Shown: positions 35,380-44,313, numbered from the stretch's first letter. The stretch is DNA of 64,000 bases from Firmicutes bacterium HGW-Firmicutes-9 (GCA_002841395.1 PGZM01000002.1:318201-382200), one strand, 5' to 3'. Notes: generated from the sequence alone by a model not told the origin. A program made the numbers and translations.

Positions 35380-37332
35380 TTATCGTTTCTTTGTCTTTTT
35401 CTTATGCTGAGAGCTGGACTTATTATCGGTCTTACTGCTCTTCTTCTCACTTTGCTTCTTAGGCAGCACCTCATACGGCGCGTCCTGTAGATTGGTCTGA
35501 ATCGGGATTACATCACGTGGTTCTTCGTGAATGACGATACCCGCGTTGACCGGACCTAGTGCAATGGCGTTGCTGATATAGTTCTTGAGCGTAAAGTGGA
35601 AGCTCGTTCCCTCGCCCGGATTGCTTTCGACATAGATATTCTCGCCAAGTTTATCGATGATTTGTTTGGCGATGGAAAGTCCAAGACCCGTTCCGCCTTC
35701 TCTGCGCGAACGATCCGTCTTAAAGAAGCGCTCAAACACATGCGGCAGATCTTCCGGTGCGATACCGCAGCCGGTATCGGAAACCGTAACGAGAATGCGC
35801 TCACCCTTTGCTTGCGTCGCGGAGATGGTGATGCTCCCACCTTCCGGCGTATAACGCATCGCGTTATCGATGAGAATGACCAGCAGTTGCTCTACTCGGT
35901 CTTCGTCCGTCATCGCAAACGGGATATCGTCCAGATCGAGTTTTAGCTCAATGCCGCGCTGTGACGCTTCGTTCGCATAATTCTGCCGCGTATCCTGCAA
36001 CAATTCCGTGAGGTTGACCGCGTGTAGCTCCATGTGCTCCGTGCCGGATTGCAGGCGCGAAAGCTCCAGCATGTCCGTAATCAGGCGCGAAAGCCGGACC
36101 ACCTCGCGCAGCATAATCCGGTAATACCGCTGCCGCGTTTCCTCATCCGTGATCATACCGTCGCTGAGTGGCTCCAGAAGCCCGCGCACGGCGGTCAGCG
36201 GCGTTCTGAGTTCATGGCTGACGTTTGCCACATAGTCTCTGCGCGTCTTCTCAAGACGCTCCAAATCGGTCACGTCCTTGAACAAGCCGACAACGCCCGT
36301 GCATTCTCCTGCTTCGTCCGTAACCGGAACAATCGTAATCCAAAGCGAGTGATCGTTTGGAAGCGTATAGTGAATACTGGCTGGTTCAAGCGACTCGTAG
36401 ACAGAACGGAACAAATCCCAGATCGACTGATCTGGTACAAGGTCCATCGGCACCTTAACCTCGATTGCGCCAAACATCTTCATGAGCGCCGGATTGTAGT
36501 GCGTCAGACACCCGATGTTATCGATCGCGGCGACGCCGTCGGTGAAACTCGAAAGCAGTTGATTGAGTTGTCGCTTCTCACTTTGCAACTGATAGATCGT
36601 CTGCGCCAGATTGTCGCAAAGCGTATTAAGCGCGCGCGCAAGTATTCCGATCTCGCCGGAGGCACGTTCGTTTGCACGAACATTGAATCGCCCTTTGGAC
36701 ATCTCGATTGCCGCATTGCTCATGTCATGGAGCGGTTTGCTCAGTCGGTTTGTGCTGAACGCAACGAGCAGCATAACCACCGGCAGGATTGCAAGGGTTG
36801 TGCCGGTCAACACGCTGTTGAGCTGGTTAAACGCACTCTGGATGCGCTGAATCTGCTTGATGACGAGAATGCCGCCTGTCACGTAGCCGTTTGCATCGCG
36901 AACAGGAATACCGACAGATACCGCAGACTCGCCGTTGAGCAGCTTGAGATCGTTGTTTTCAACCGTTTGTCCGCGCAGAATATTCTGAATCTCCGCGCGA
37001 TAGTATTCTCCGAGATCCTGCATTTCAACCGTACTGCCGATGTTGCGCACGATCAGAGGTTTTCCGAGTTCGTCCGCGATCATGATTGCGGATTCGCTCG
37101 CGAGCGTTTGCTTTTCGATAAAGCGCTGGAATGCCTCTTCGGTCATGAAGCCGTTCTTGTACTCTTCATAAACCTGGCGGGTGACCTCTGCCTCCGGTTC
37201 AAGATTTGCCATCTCGATGGAGATATACGTGTTTTTTCCGACATACGTATAAGCCGCTAGCAAAATTAAGTTTGCCAGCAGCAATGCAATGATCGATACG
37301 ATTAGGATTCGCCAGTAAAAGACACTCCTCAT
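35380..37332 (-). CDS. Sensor histidine kinase (PhoR/WalK type), first copy
   Basis: The 650-residue kinase has a membrane helix (about 8-30), an extracellular sensor, a second helix (about 178-198), HAMP (NRLSKPLHDMSNAAIEMSKG), PAS, HisKA (DYVANVSHELRTPLTA), and HATPase (DNAMRYTPEGG, GTGLGLSIAKQI). Its C-terminus is unusual: after the kinase core comes a tail of about 75 residues ending in a lysine/serine-rich stretch (KKSSKTDNKSSSQHKKKTKK). The ATG has a weak ribosome binding site. It follows its response regulator after 15 bases. With the regulator it resembles WalRK/PhoPR systems that control cell-wall or phosphate genes, but the lack of walHIJ neighbours leaves the assignment open. Confidence 0.92.
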   Translation of the reverse strand: MRSVFYWRILIVSIIALLLANLILLAAYTYVGKNTYISIEMANLEPEAEVTRQVYEEYKNGFMTEEAFQRFIEKQTLASESAIMIADELGKPLIVRNIGSTVEMQDLGEYYRAEIQNILRGQTVENNDLKLLNGESAVSVGIPVRDANGYVTGGILVIKQIQRIQSAFNQLNSVLTGTTLAILPVVMLLVAFSTNRLSKPLHDMSNAAIEMSKGRFNVRANERASGEIGILARALNTLCDNLAQTIYQLQSEKRQLNQLLSSFTDGVAAIDNIGCLTHYNPALMKMFGAIEVKVPMDLVPDQSIWDLFRSVYESLEPASIHYTLPNDHSLWITIVPVTDEAGECTGVVGLFKDVTDLERLEKTRRDYVANVSHELRTPLTAVRGLLEPLSDGMITDEETRQRYYRIMLREVVRLSRLITDMLELSRLQSGTEHMELHAVNLTELLQDTRQNYANEASQRGIELKLDLDDIPFAMTDEDRVEQLLVILIDNAMRYTPEGGSITISATQAKGERILVTVSDTGCGIAPEDLPHVFERFFKTDRSRREGGTGLGLSIAKQIIDKLGENIYVESNPGEGTSFHFTLKNYISNAIALGPVNAGIVIHEEPRDVIPIQTNLQDAPYEVLPKKQSEKKSSKTDNKSSSQHKKKTKKR

Positions 37333-37347
37333 GAAAGAAGAACGGCG

Positions 37348-38028
37348 TTACTCGGTTTCAAACTTGTAGCCGACACCGTAAATGGTCTTGATGCTCCAAC
37401 CGAGTCCCGTGGAATCGAGCTTGGCACGGATGCGCTTGATATGCGTATCCACCGTGCGTGTTTCGCCAGCAAAGTCATAGCCCCAAACGCGGGACAACAG
37501 CTGCTCGCGCGTGAAGACCTGCCCCGGATTGGAGGCAAGCATGTGTAGAATTTCGATCTCTTTGGGCGTGCAGATCACGCTCTGATTGCGCAGCGTCACT
37601 GTGTAGCTCTTCAGATCGATCGTCAATCCGTTATAGGTGATGACGCTCGTATCGCTCTTGGGCTGCTCGCTTGCGCGACGAAGCACCGCCTTGATGCGGG
37701 CGACCACTTCACGCGGGCTGAACGGCTTGACGATATAATCGTCCGCGCCCAGTTCGAGGCCAACGATGCGGTCGATCTCTTCACCTTTGGCGGTGAGCAT
37801 GAGAATCGGCAGCTGCGACGTCTTGCGGATTTCGCGGCAAACCTCGATGCCGCTCATCTTGGGCATCATGATGTCCAGCACGCAGAGGACTACCTCCGGC
37901 GTGATGCTTTCAATCGCGGAAACGCCGTCGAATGCATCAACGACCTCAAACCCTTCCGCTTTCAGATAAATGCCAAGCGCCTCGTGTACGACCTGATCGT
38001 CGTCTGCAATTAATACCTTCTGCGCCAT
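37348..38028 (-). CDS. OmpR/PhoB family response regulator, first copy
   Basis: The 226-residue protein has a receiver domain (VLIADDDQVV, phospho-acceptor D in LCVLDIMMPKMSG, K in DDYIVKPFSPREVVAR) and a winged-helix domain (ICTPKEIEILHMLASNPG, VFTREQLLSRVWGYDFAGET, VDTHIKRIRAKL). The ATG at 38028 has AAGGAG six bases upstream. It is strikingly similar to the regulator at 34501, supporting tandem duplication. Confidence 0.95.
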   Translation of the reverse strand: MAQKVLIADDDQVVHEALGIYLKAEGFEVVDAFDGVSAIESITPEVVLCVLDIMMPKMSGIEVCREIRKTSQLPILMLTAKGEEIDRIVGLELGADDYIVKPFSPREVVARIKAVLRRASEQPKSDTSVITYNGLTIDLKSYTVTLRNQSVICTPKEIEILHMLASNPGQVFTREQLLSRVWGYDFAGETRTVDTHIKRIRAKLDSTGLGWSIKTIYGVGYKFETE

Positions 38029-38075
38029 AATAAGCTCCTTATATTTCAATCTTGTTCAGAAAAATACTCTTGTTA

Positions 38076-38088
38076 AGTATACCACAAT
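38076..38088 (-). promoter_or_regulatory. Extended -10 promoter of the first two-component system
   Basis: On the minus strand ATTGTGGTATACT provides TGnTATACT; no -35 box is clear. The identical 13 bases occur in front of pta at 63411-63423. Confidence 0.5.
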
Positions 38089-38137
38089 TCCATGTATACC
38101 GTATAGTACCGCGCGTTTTGCGGCAGTTACAACAAAT

Positions 38138-38779
38138 CTACGCCTTAAGCGGCTGCACAACGCTGCCGACAAACGCTGCATCCTGCTCCATCACCTCGAC
38201 CAGAGTGCGATTATAGATGCCGCTCGCCGGATGATACAACGGAATGAGCGTAAACGTCTCGCCTTCGATCACAATCGAGTGCTGCTTTCCGTGCGCCACG
38301 CCGATGACGGGCGGTTTTTGCCCGGCAAGCGCAAACACGGCTTTGAGCGGCGTATTGCCAAGCGTGAGGATCAGTTTTGGCGAAAGATGCAGGATTTCGA
38401 TCTTAAGCAGCGGTAGGGACGCTTTGACCTCTGCGGGCTGCGGCGTGCGGTTTCGCGTGCTCTTCTCGGAACGTACGACTGGACGATACTTCACAACGTT
38501 TGTGATGAACGCATCCTCGCGCATCACGCCAAACTTGCAGAATAATGCGTCGAGCTGCTTGCCTGCCTTGCCGACAAACGGGTGACCAAGCTTGGTTTCC
38601 TCCGCACCCGGCGCTTCTCCAATCAGCATGATTGTTGCGCTCGGTTTGCCCTCGCCAAAGACTGGGTTGTGATACTCGCCTTGCGGCGTGTCGCAGGCAG
38701 CAAGCGAGAAAAGCCGCGTGCGTTCCTGCGTATACGCCTCTTCGAGCGCGCATTTTCCAACGGGTTCACCCTGCATCAT
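38138..38779 (-). CDS. Uracil-DNA glycosylase superfamily protein without the Fe-S cysteines
   Basis: The 213-residue protein fits the family 4-like UDG fold: motif GEAPGAEETKLGHPFVGKAG (54-73), ITNVVKYRPV, LTLGNTPLKAVF and the C-terminal LYHPASG. In Fe-S family 4 enzymes four cysteines hold a cluster, one of them in K-C-RPP. Here that position is tyrosine (KYRPV) and the later E-x-x-x-C position is also lost, so no cluster is expected. Removal of uracil from DNA is the likely role but the exact subfamily is open. The ATG is ten bases after a GGAGG inside the end of the PBP gene. Confidence 0.85.
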   Translation of the reverse strand: MMQGEPVGKCALEEAYTQERTRLFSLAACDTPQGEYHNPVFGEGKPSATIMLIGEAPGAEETKLGHPFVGKAGKQLDALFCKFGVMREDAFITNVVKYRPVVRSEKSTRNRTPQPAEVKASLPLLKIEILHLSPKLILTLGNTPLKAVFALAGQKPPVIGVAHGKQHSIVIEGETFTLIPLYHPASGIYNRTLVEVMEQDAAFVGSVVQPLKA

Positions 38780-38785
38780 TACGCA

Positions 38786-41503
38786 TTAACCTCCGTTGCC
38801 GTTTTGTGTCTGCTGCGCCATATAGCTTTGCAGCGCAAGGAAGTCGGTGTTCAACTTCTGATACAACGGCTCAATTTCAGAGTATTGATAGCCGCTGAGC
38901 GCTACCTGAAGGTTCGAAATATCATCCTTGAGTGCATCGCTCATCTCGGCGGGCACATTGCTTGCGTTGTTTAAATAATCCGTCACCTGCTGGATCAGAT
39001 CCTGCGACTGTGTTTTGAGCGCAAAGATGGAAAGCGATCCATCAGCGTGCACGGTGCAGGTCTTCATGCTGTCGACGAACATGTCCGTCGTGAGTTCCGT
39101 TCGTACCGCGGTCGGCAGGGCTTGCAGAAGGTACTCATCGTCAAACTGATACAGCGGGTTATCCGGCCGCACCAGCACGTAGCTCACCTCTTGTACGGAC
39201 TCCGCAGGACAGAACTCCGTTGCAATCGCGTTCTCCGCCGTGCAGATGCTCAGCGTCACGTGCATGTCGCAATACTCTGTCGGCGCTTTCTCCGCAAGGA
39301 ACCATTCCGTCACCGGCTTGTGTTCCTGATCGTTCTTGCACGCGTCGGTCGCAAGCAATCCGGAGATCGGGCAAACCGTGCGCTTGACGAGGCCCAACGA
39401 GGTTGGGTCTGCGTCGATGATCGGTTGATCCGTCAATCCTTCATGAATTCTCGACATATACGCCTGCCAGAGTGGCGCCGCTTCATTTCCGCCGGACGAG
39501 CCCTTCTTCAGCTTGTTGGCGGGATAATCATGCCCAACCCACAAGGTTGAAACATAATACGGCGTCATGCCGGCGAAATAGACGCTCGCGTAGTCCGAGT
39601 TGGTGCCCGTCTTACCGGCGACCGTTATATCGTTGATCTTCGCTTTCGTACCAGTGCCGGTCTTAACTGCGTCGGTCATCATGTCGACAAGCAGCCATGC
39701 CGTGCTGGGCTGGAAGACGCGACGCGTGTCCCGCACCTCGTCCGCATCCAGAATGACATTGCCCTGTGCGTCCAGCACCTTTGTGAACGAGAGCGGCTCA
39801 AGATAGACACCGTCGTTTGCGATGGTCGAATATGCCGCCGCCATTTGAATCGGCGTTAAGCCCGAAGTACCAAGCGCGAGACCCGCGCCGTCGACGTTGA
39901 TCTTGTTTTCGGTCGCACCAAGCGCGTAGAGATACTGCGCCGAGATTGCAGGCGTGACGTCGTCCATCAGCACATGCGCGGCGGGGACGTTGAGGGAACT
40001 GACCAGCGCACGGCGGAATGTCACCGGACCGTAACGCGAATCGAGACCGCCGGAGGGATATCCCTTCTCGGTGCTCCAACCAGTGATCGGGCCGTCCATG
40101 TTATAGGTGATGCTGCCCGGCGAGTAGCCCAGATCAAGCGCGGGTCCATAGACTGCAAGAGGTTTGATCGAGGAACCGACCTCGGTATAGCTTTGCGAAG
40201 CACGGTTTATGCCCTTGCGCACCGTCGGTTCATTGCGTCCGCCGATGATCGCGCGAAGTTCACCCGTGCGGAAGTCCATGACAACCGCGGCGGCCTGCGG
40301 CTCGACCGTCTCAATGACGGTCCCGTCCTCCTTTGTCTCCACCAGGAGAGACTTGGAGGTGTCCGCAAGCGAAGGATAGCTGTCCCAACTCGAAATTGTG
40401 TTCTGAACCGTCTTCTGTATCTCCGGATCGACGGTGGTATAAATCTGATATCCGCTGGTGCGCAGCTCATTCTCAACTGCGTTTCTGTTTGCGGAAGTAT
40501 TGCTTAATCCTCGCTTCTCCAGAAGATGCGTCACGACGTCGCTGATCGCGTACTCCACGAAGTACGCCATGTCATACATTTGCTTTTGCGCGCTGACTTC
40601 AACGATATGAACCTGCTCGGTCATGGCGCTGTTGTACTGCTCTTTGGTGATGAAGCCTGCCTGATACATCCGCGACAGCACCTGGTTGGTGCGCTCGTCG
40701 GTAACTTCCATCTTGTTGCGCTGATACATGTTCCTGCGCGGATCATAGCGATACGGCGCCTGCGTTAAGCCTGCGAGCATGGCGCATTCGCGCACGGTCA
40801 GCTCGGAGAGTTCCTTGCCAAAGTAATCTTTCGCGCCGCTCTTTACGCCGTAGTTGCTTTCGCCAAGGTCTACATCGTTGAGATACGCTTCCAGAATCGT
40901 GTCTTTATCGATCTGCGTCTCCAGCTCCAGTGCCAGATACGCTTCCTGAATTTTTCGTTTGTAGTTGCGCTGCGCTCCCAGCACCTTGTTCTTGATCAAC
41001 TGTTGCGTGATCGTGCTGCCGCCGGAGGAGTTGCTGTTGCCTAAAATCTCCAGCGCGGCAGAAAAGAGACGCTTGAAGTCCACGCCGCTGTGTTTATAGA
41101 AACGCACGTCCTCAACAGAGATGAACGCATTCTTCAGCATGTCTGGGATGTTCTCGATATCCACCCAATCACGGTATTCCACATCCGCAATGGAGCTGAT
41201 GAGGTTCCCGTTCTTGTCGTAGAGATAGCTTGTATAGTCTGAAATCGTAAGCTGCGCGGTATCCAGCGAAGGCGTTGTCTCCACATATGCCTTCACGACG
41301 CCCAGAACGAGACCCATGCCGATGAATCCAACGACAATAAACGCCAGCACCGTCATTTTCAGCGACGTAAACACAACGCCGAGCAACAACGAGTGCGGCT
41401 TTTTGCGCTCCGTGAAGAGCGGTTGATTTTCTTCGTGATTGTGCTTTGAATGTTCGGGGTCGTTCTCCTGCTCCAGCCGGAAGAACGGATTGCTTTTCGT
41501 CAT
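38786..41503 (-). CDS. Class A penicillin-binding protein (PBP1A type)
   Basis: This bifunctional peptidoglycan synthase has a cytoplasmic N-tail, a membrane helix (about 45-70), a GT51 glycosyltransferase domain (SVEDVRFYKHSGVDFKRLF, GGSTITQQLIKN, RKIQEAYLALELE), a linker, and a transpeptidase domain with the SxxK serine in GSSIKPLAVYG, SSLN and KTGT (AGKTGTNSDY). The 905-residue length is normal. The C-terminal extension has cysteine pairs (VCPISGLLATDAC, DMHVTLSIC). The ATG at 41503, with AGGTG ten bases upstream, gives the short basic tail; the frame extends 27 codons upstream without support. Confidence 0.95.
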   Translation of the reverse strand: MTKSNPFFRLEQENDPEHSKHNHEENQPLFTERKKPHSLLLGVVFTSLKMTVLAFIVVGFIGMGLVLGVVKAYVETTPSLDTAQLTISDYTSYLYDKNGNLISSIADVEYRDWVDIENIPDMLKNAFISVEDVRFYKHSGVDFKRLFSAALEILGNSNSSGGSTITQQLIKNKVLGAQRNYKRKIQEAYLALELETQIDKDTILEAYLNDVDLGESNYGVKSGAKDYFGKELSELTVRECAMLAGLTQAPYRYDPRRNMYQRNKMEVTDERTNQVLSRMYQAGFITKEQYNSAMTEQVHIVEVSAQKQMYDMAYFVEYAISDVVTHLLEKRGLSNTSANRNAVENELRTSGYQIYTTVDPEIQKTVQNTISSWDSYPSLADTSKSLLVETKEDGTVIETVEPQAAAVVMDFRTGELRAIIGGRNEPTVRKGINRASQSYTEVGSSIKPLAVYGPALDLGYSPGSITYNMDGPITGWSTEKGYPSGGLDSRYGPVTFRRALVSSLNVPAAHVLMDDVTPAISAQYLYALGATENKINVDGAGLALGTSGLTPIQMAAAYSTIANDGVYLEPLSFTKVLDAQGNVILDADEVRDTRRVFQPSTAWLLVDMMTDAVKTGTGTKAKINDITVAGKTGTNSDYASVYFAGMTPYYVSTLWVGHDYPANKLKKGSSGGNEAAPLWQAYMSRIHEGLTDQPIIDADPTSLGLVKRTVCPISGLLATDACKNDQEHKPVTEWFLAEKAPTEYCDMHVTLSICTAENAIATEFCPAESVQEVSYVLVRPDNPLYQFDDEYLLQALPTAVRTELTTDMFVDSMKTCTVHADGSLSIFALKTQSQDLIQQVTDYLNNASNVPAEMSDALKDDISNLQVALSGYQYSEIEPLYQKLNTDFLALQSYMAQQTQNGNGG

Positions 41504-41745
41504 CAATTCTTTCACCTTACATGAAGTCGTGGCTATTATAGCATAGCCCCAAGCGGGCTTGCATGAATGCCGCAAAAAGTTCATACTTTCAGCCGATTTC
41601 TATGCATAAACCGCATGATTTGGCACGAATCGCGTTTTATTAGCACTTAATTGTGTATATGTGTACTGTTGACCTTGCAAAAAGTTTGATCCCGTTTTCG
41701 GTAAAAACGTTTCAAAAAACATTGTCACAAATCCGAAATTTTGTC

Positions 41746-41774
41746 TTTACAAATCTGCGGGTTTCTACTATAAT
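41746..41774 (+). promoter_or_regulatory. Promoter of tRNA-Ala
   Basis: TTTACA and TATAAT are separated by 17 bases on the plus strand, 14 bases before the tRNA. Confidence 0.82.
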
Positions 41775-41788
41775 AGCACTTGCGTCTC

Positions 41789-41865
41789 GGGGCTTTAGCG
41801 AAGTTGGCTATCGCGCTACACTGGCAGTGTAGAGATCACCGGTTCAAATCCGGTAAGCTCCACCA
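41789..41865 (+). tRNA. tRNA-Ala (anticodon GGC)
   Basis: GGGGCTT pairs with AAGCTCC in the acceptor arm. The anticodon stem CTACA/TGTAG holds the loop CTGGCAG, giving anticodon GGC. GGTTCAAATCC is the T-loop, and CCA is encoded at 41863-41865. It has its own promoter and terminator. The accessory-looking gene group starts right after it. Confidence 0.92.
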
Positions 41866-41871
41866 TACAAG

Positions 41872-41906
41872 AAAAACGTCCCATTTCGGGGGCGTTTTTT
41901 GTTATC
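41872..41906 (+). terminator. Terminator after tRNA-Ala
   Basis: AACGTCCC and GGGGGCGTT form a stem with one G-T pair, followed by TTTTTT on the plus strand. Confidence 0.8.
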
Positions 41907-41947
41907 ATGATTACATCCACTTCTGTCAGTTCACAAGGAGAATGCGC

Positions 41948-42757
41948 ATGCATCCGATTCAAGCCGAATTTGATACGCTCCTGCAAACGATCAAGCAGCT
42001 ACCCGCGCTTCGTGCCATCGGCAAAACGGGCGGCGAAGCGCTGCCAAGCGACGGTTACAGCGACATCGACCTGTTTCTGTTCTGCGAACAAATCCCCTCG
42101 CTGGAAGTTCGATCGGTTCACTATTCGCTGTTCCCGAGGGGCGTCACTGTTACTGAGTTTGGTTTCAGCGAACACCCGCATTGGGGTCTGGTTGATTCCG
42201 TCCTGGTCGGCGAGCAGGAAGTGTATCTGATGTACTTCACCCAAAGCACGTTTACCGCATCCATCGACGCGATCCTGCGCGGTGAGCGGACGGAACGCGA
42301 GGAGAACTACTTCTACCCGACGGGTCGTCTTGCTTCCACTTTGGGCATGCACGCGTTTTATGATCCGGAAGGATATCTAGCCGAAATAAAAACGCGAATC
42401 TCGGTCTACCCCGATTCTCTAAGAAACGCAATTCTCACCAGCTGCCTGCCGAAGATCGACGATGAAGAGGATTTCATGCGCGCCATTCGCCGCAAGGATG
42501 TGCTCTTCTATCACGCGACGCTCGACCTCGCGCTGGATCGCTTCCTGCAAGCGCTCTTCGCGCTCAACCGCGTCTACTTCCCCAGCCGCAAACGCTCGCT
42601 TGAGTATATCCGCAAGATTGCGATCAAGCCGGAGGATTGCGAGCTAAAGTTAGAGCGTGTTGTTGCGTTGGGAGCAGGCGCGGAGACGTTGGATGAATCA
42701 TATCGCATCTGGCGAATACAGAAAGAAAATTTAGAGAATTTATCCAATCAATTGTAA
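41948..42757 (+). CDS. Nucleotidyltransferase-fold protein (DUF4037-like)
   Basis: The 269-residue protein has a minimal nucleotidyltransferase signature: GKTGGEALPSDGYSDIDLFL (about 26-45), with the second acidic position in FGFSEHPHWGLVDSVLV. The C-terminal half (KRSLEYIRKIAIKPED) is helical and resembles DUF4037-type domains fused to nucleotidyltransferases. Targets of such enzymes range from antibiotics to tRNAs; none can be assigned. The ATG at 41948 has AAGGAG seven bases upstream and is preferred over the ATG at 41942, which lies too close to it. Confidence 0.75.
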   Translation: MHPIQAEFDTLLQTIKQLPALRAIGKTGGEALPSDGYSDIDLFLFCEQIPSLEVRSVHYSLFPRGVTVTEFGFSEHPHWGLVDSVLVGEQEVYLMYFTQSTFTASIDAILRGERTEREENYFYPTGRLASTLGMHAFYDPEGYLAEIKTRISVYPDSLRNAILTSCLPKIDDEEDFMRAIRRKDVLFYHATLDLALDRFLQALFALNRVYFPSRKRSLEYIRKIAIKPEDCELKLERVVALGAGAETLDESYRIWRIQKENLENLSNQL

Positions 42758-42768
42758 TGGAGCTCCGT

Positions 42769-43233
42769 TTACTCTATCGGCTTTAGTCCGTCATATAGTT
42801 CATTAAAACTCTTCATCGTGCGGCATCTGCCAAATGAAAGATTCTTGTTCTCGCCAAACGCACCTAGATAGCATTTTGCGAGTTCCTCAACTGTTTGTTC
42901 TAACATAATCATAAATTGCGTATATATCGCATCGTGTGCGAGCGTTTCGCGCTCGTAATGTGCGTCGATCAGCCCTTCCGTCAGTTGATCCAACGGATAG
43001 AGTTTTAGGTGCATCAGTTCGTGAACAATAACTTCTTCTAGGTTCTCCTGCTTTGGGTTGAGCAGGTTTAGCATCAGGAGTGCTTTTCTATCATCACAAT
43101 CAATTTTAAAATCTCCGGTCTTGTGAAACGCGGGGTCACGAACAAATTCCAGTCGGATATCCCACTGGTTCTTTAAACGAAGTGTGTCTATCCATTTATC
43201 AAACAACAATTGCAGCTCTTCTTGCGATATCAT
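42769..43233 (-). CDS. HExxH putative metalloprotease, SprT-like in size
   Basis: The 154-residue protein contains VIVHELMHLKL, a zinc-protease helix with two histidines and the glutamate, followed by DAHYERETLAHDAIY, which may provide the third ligand. An N-terminal strand region (WDIRLEFVRDPAF, ALLMLNLLNPKQ) precedes it. Size and layout resemble SprT/WSS1-like or ImmA-like minimal proteases, without clear family identity. The ATG at 43233 with AGGTG six bases upstream is preferred over GTG at 43242. It converges with the nucleotidyltransferase gene. Confidence 0.7.
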   Translation of the reverse strand: MISQEELQLLFDKWIDTLRLKNQWDIRLEFVRDPAFHKTGDFKIDCDDRKALLMLNLLNPKQENLEEVIVHELMHLKLYPLDQLTEGLIDAHYERETLAHDAIYTQFMIMLEQTVEELAKCYLGAFGENKNLSFGRCRTMKSFNELYDGLKPIE

Positions 43234-43297
43234 TATGTTCACCTACGTATTCAAAAGTGTCCATTACCTCGCGCCAATTATTTTCAGTTGATCTTCT

Positions 43298-43561
43298 CTA
43301 CTCGCTCTCCGTAAACCAATACTCCCGCATGCTCCTCAGAAACTGCTTCGTGATTGGCAACCCCGACGATTCCCCGATGACCGCATCAATGCCGCAATAC
43401 GGGCACATCGCGGTGTCGTCATCGTCCGACCAAGCGATCTCTTTCGAATCAAAAATGCGTTGGCAGAAAAAGCAGCCGCAAACCTGTTCGGTCGTGAGTG
43501 ACTGCCGGTTGTGCGCAGAGTGTTCTTTTGCTTTTACGAGATCGATGTCTTTATTACTCAT
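43298..43561 (-). CDS. Small conserved zinc-type protein
   Basis: The 87-residue protein has two CxxC-type pairs, CGCFFC (28-33) and CPYC (53-56), separated by an acidic WSDDDDTA loop, and ends with LRSMREYWF. I recall similar proteins annotated only as conserved cytoplasmic proteins. The cysteines suggest a zinc ribbon. Role unknown. It lies 18 bases after the next upstream gene (43580). Confidence 0.72.
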   Translation of the reverse strand: MSNKDIDLVKAKEHSAHNRQSLTTEQVCGCFFCQRIFDSKEIAWSDDDDTAMCPYCGIDAVIGESSGLPITKQFLRSMREYWFTESE

Positions 43562-43579
43562 ATTACTGTGTTGATCGCT

Positions 43580-44233
43580 CTATACATTATGGTTGTTGAT
43601 GTTCCGCAGAGAAAGCCATCTTGCGCGATGGTGCATGCCCAACAGCGCACGGGAGCTGAGCGAAATCTCGCTGAGCGGTTCCCCGCGCACGAGAACGTAT
43701 AGTTCACAGCCGACCTTGACGAGCACCTTGTCAAACAGCAACTTGCCCGCCTGCTTGTCAAAGAACTTCTGAACGCGGATCATATCGTCCCGCTCGAGTC
43801 CTGTCGTCTCGCTGAAAATATAGAGCCAGTTTTCGCGGCAGAGTTGATATCCGTTCAGTGCTTTGGTCTTGTCCTCGATGCGCTCGATGATGCGGCCGAT
43901 GTGCATCTCCTTCACGTCGTGCGGGAGCTCGAACAGGCTCTCCCCTTCGTCATCCTCCGCGCCGTTGGCGATCGTATCGTCGCAGTCGCAGTCCGCAAGG
44001 ATGTCCTGCTCAATCGCATTGCCGGGCATTTCGTCGCCAAAGTGGCGGTTCATGTCCGCCTCCTGCTGCGCCCATTCTTCGATGGCGGCGCGGGTGACCT
44101 CCATGCCGATTTCGCCGCGCTTGGTGATGAAGTCCGGGCGCTCGTTTTTGAAAAAGCGCAGCGGCCAAAGCTTCATGGCGCGTTCGGCGTGAATTTTGGC
44201 GTAATATTCGACGTATAGTTTGGATGGGTCCAC
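43580..44233 (-). CDS. Uncharacterised protein, possible PD-(D/E)XK nuclease-like N-terminus
   Basis: I do not recognise a family. The 217-residue protein starts MDPSKLYVEYYAKIHAER and then has ERPDFITKRGEIGMEVTRA (31-49). A PD dipeptide, a spacer and an E-x-T in a strand recall the active site of restriction-type nucleases, although the lysine is replaced by threonine. The middle is acidic (CDCDDTIANGAEDDEGES) and the C-terminus is mixed alpha/beta (LLFDKVLVKVGCELYVLVRG). It is the first of a minus-strand pair with the small zinc-type protein. Confidence 0.6.
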   Translation of the reverse strand: MDPSKLYVEYYAKIHAERAMKLWPLRFFKNERPDFITKRGEIGMEVTRAAIEEWAQQEADMNRHFGDEMPGNAIEQDILADCDCDDTIANGAEDDEGESLFELPHDVKEMHIGRIIERIEDKTKALNGYQLCRENWLYIFSETTGLERDDMIRVQKFFDKQAGKLLFDKVLVKVGCELYVLVRGEPLSEISLSSRALLGMHHRARWLSLRNINNHNV

Positions 44234-44313
44234 TGATTCTCTCCTGTTTGAAATTACCTGTATTATACAATAGAATCGATGATTGTAAAGCGATGCGGCA
44301 GTTGTCTAGCGAT

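Noticed and set aside
36034-37260. 408-codon open frame on the plus strand
   Set aside because: It is antisense to the first histidine kinase gene, with H/R/N-rich sequence and no motifs.
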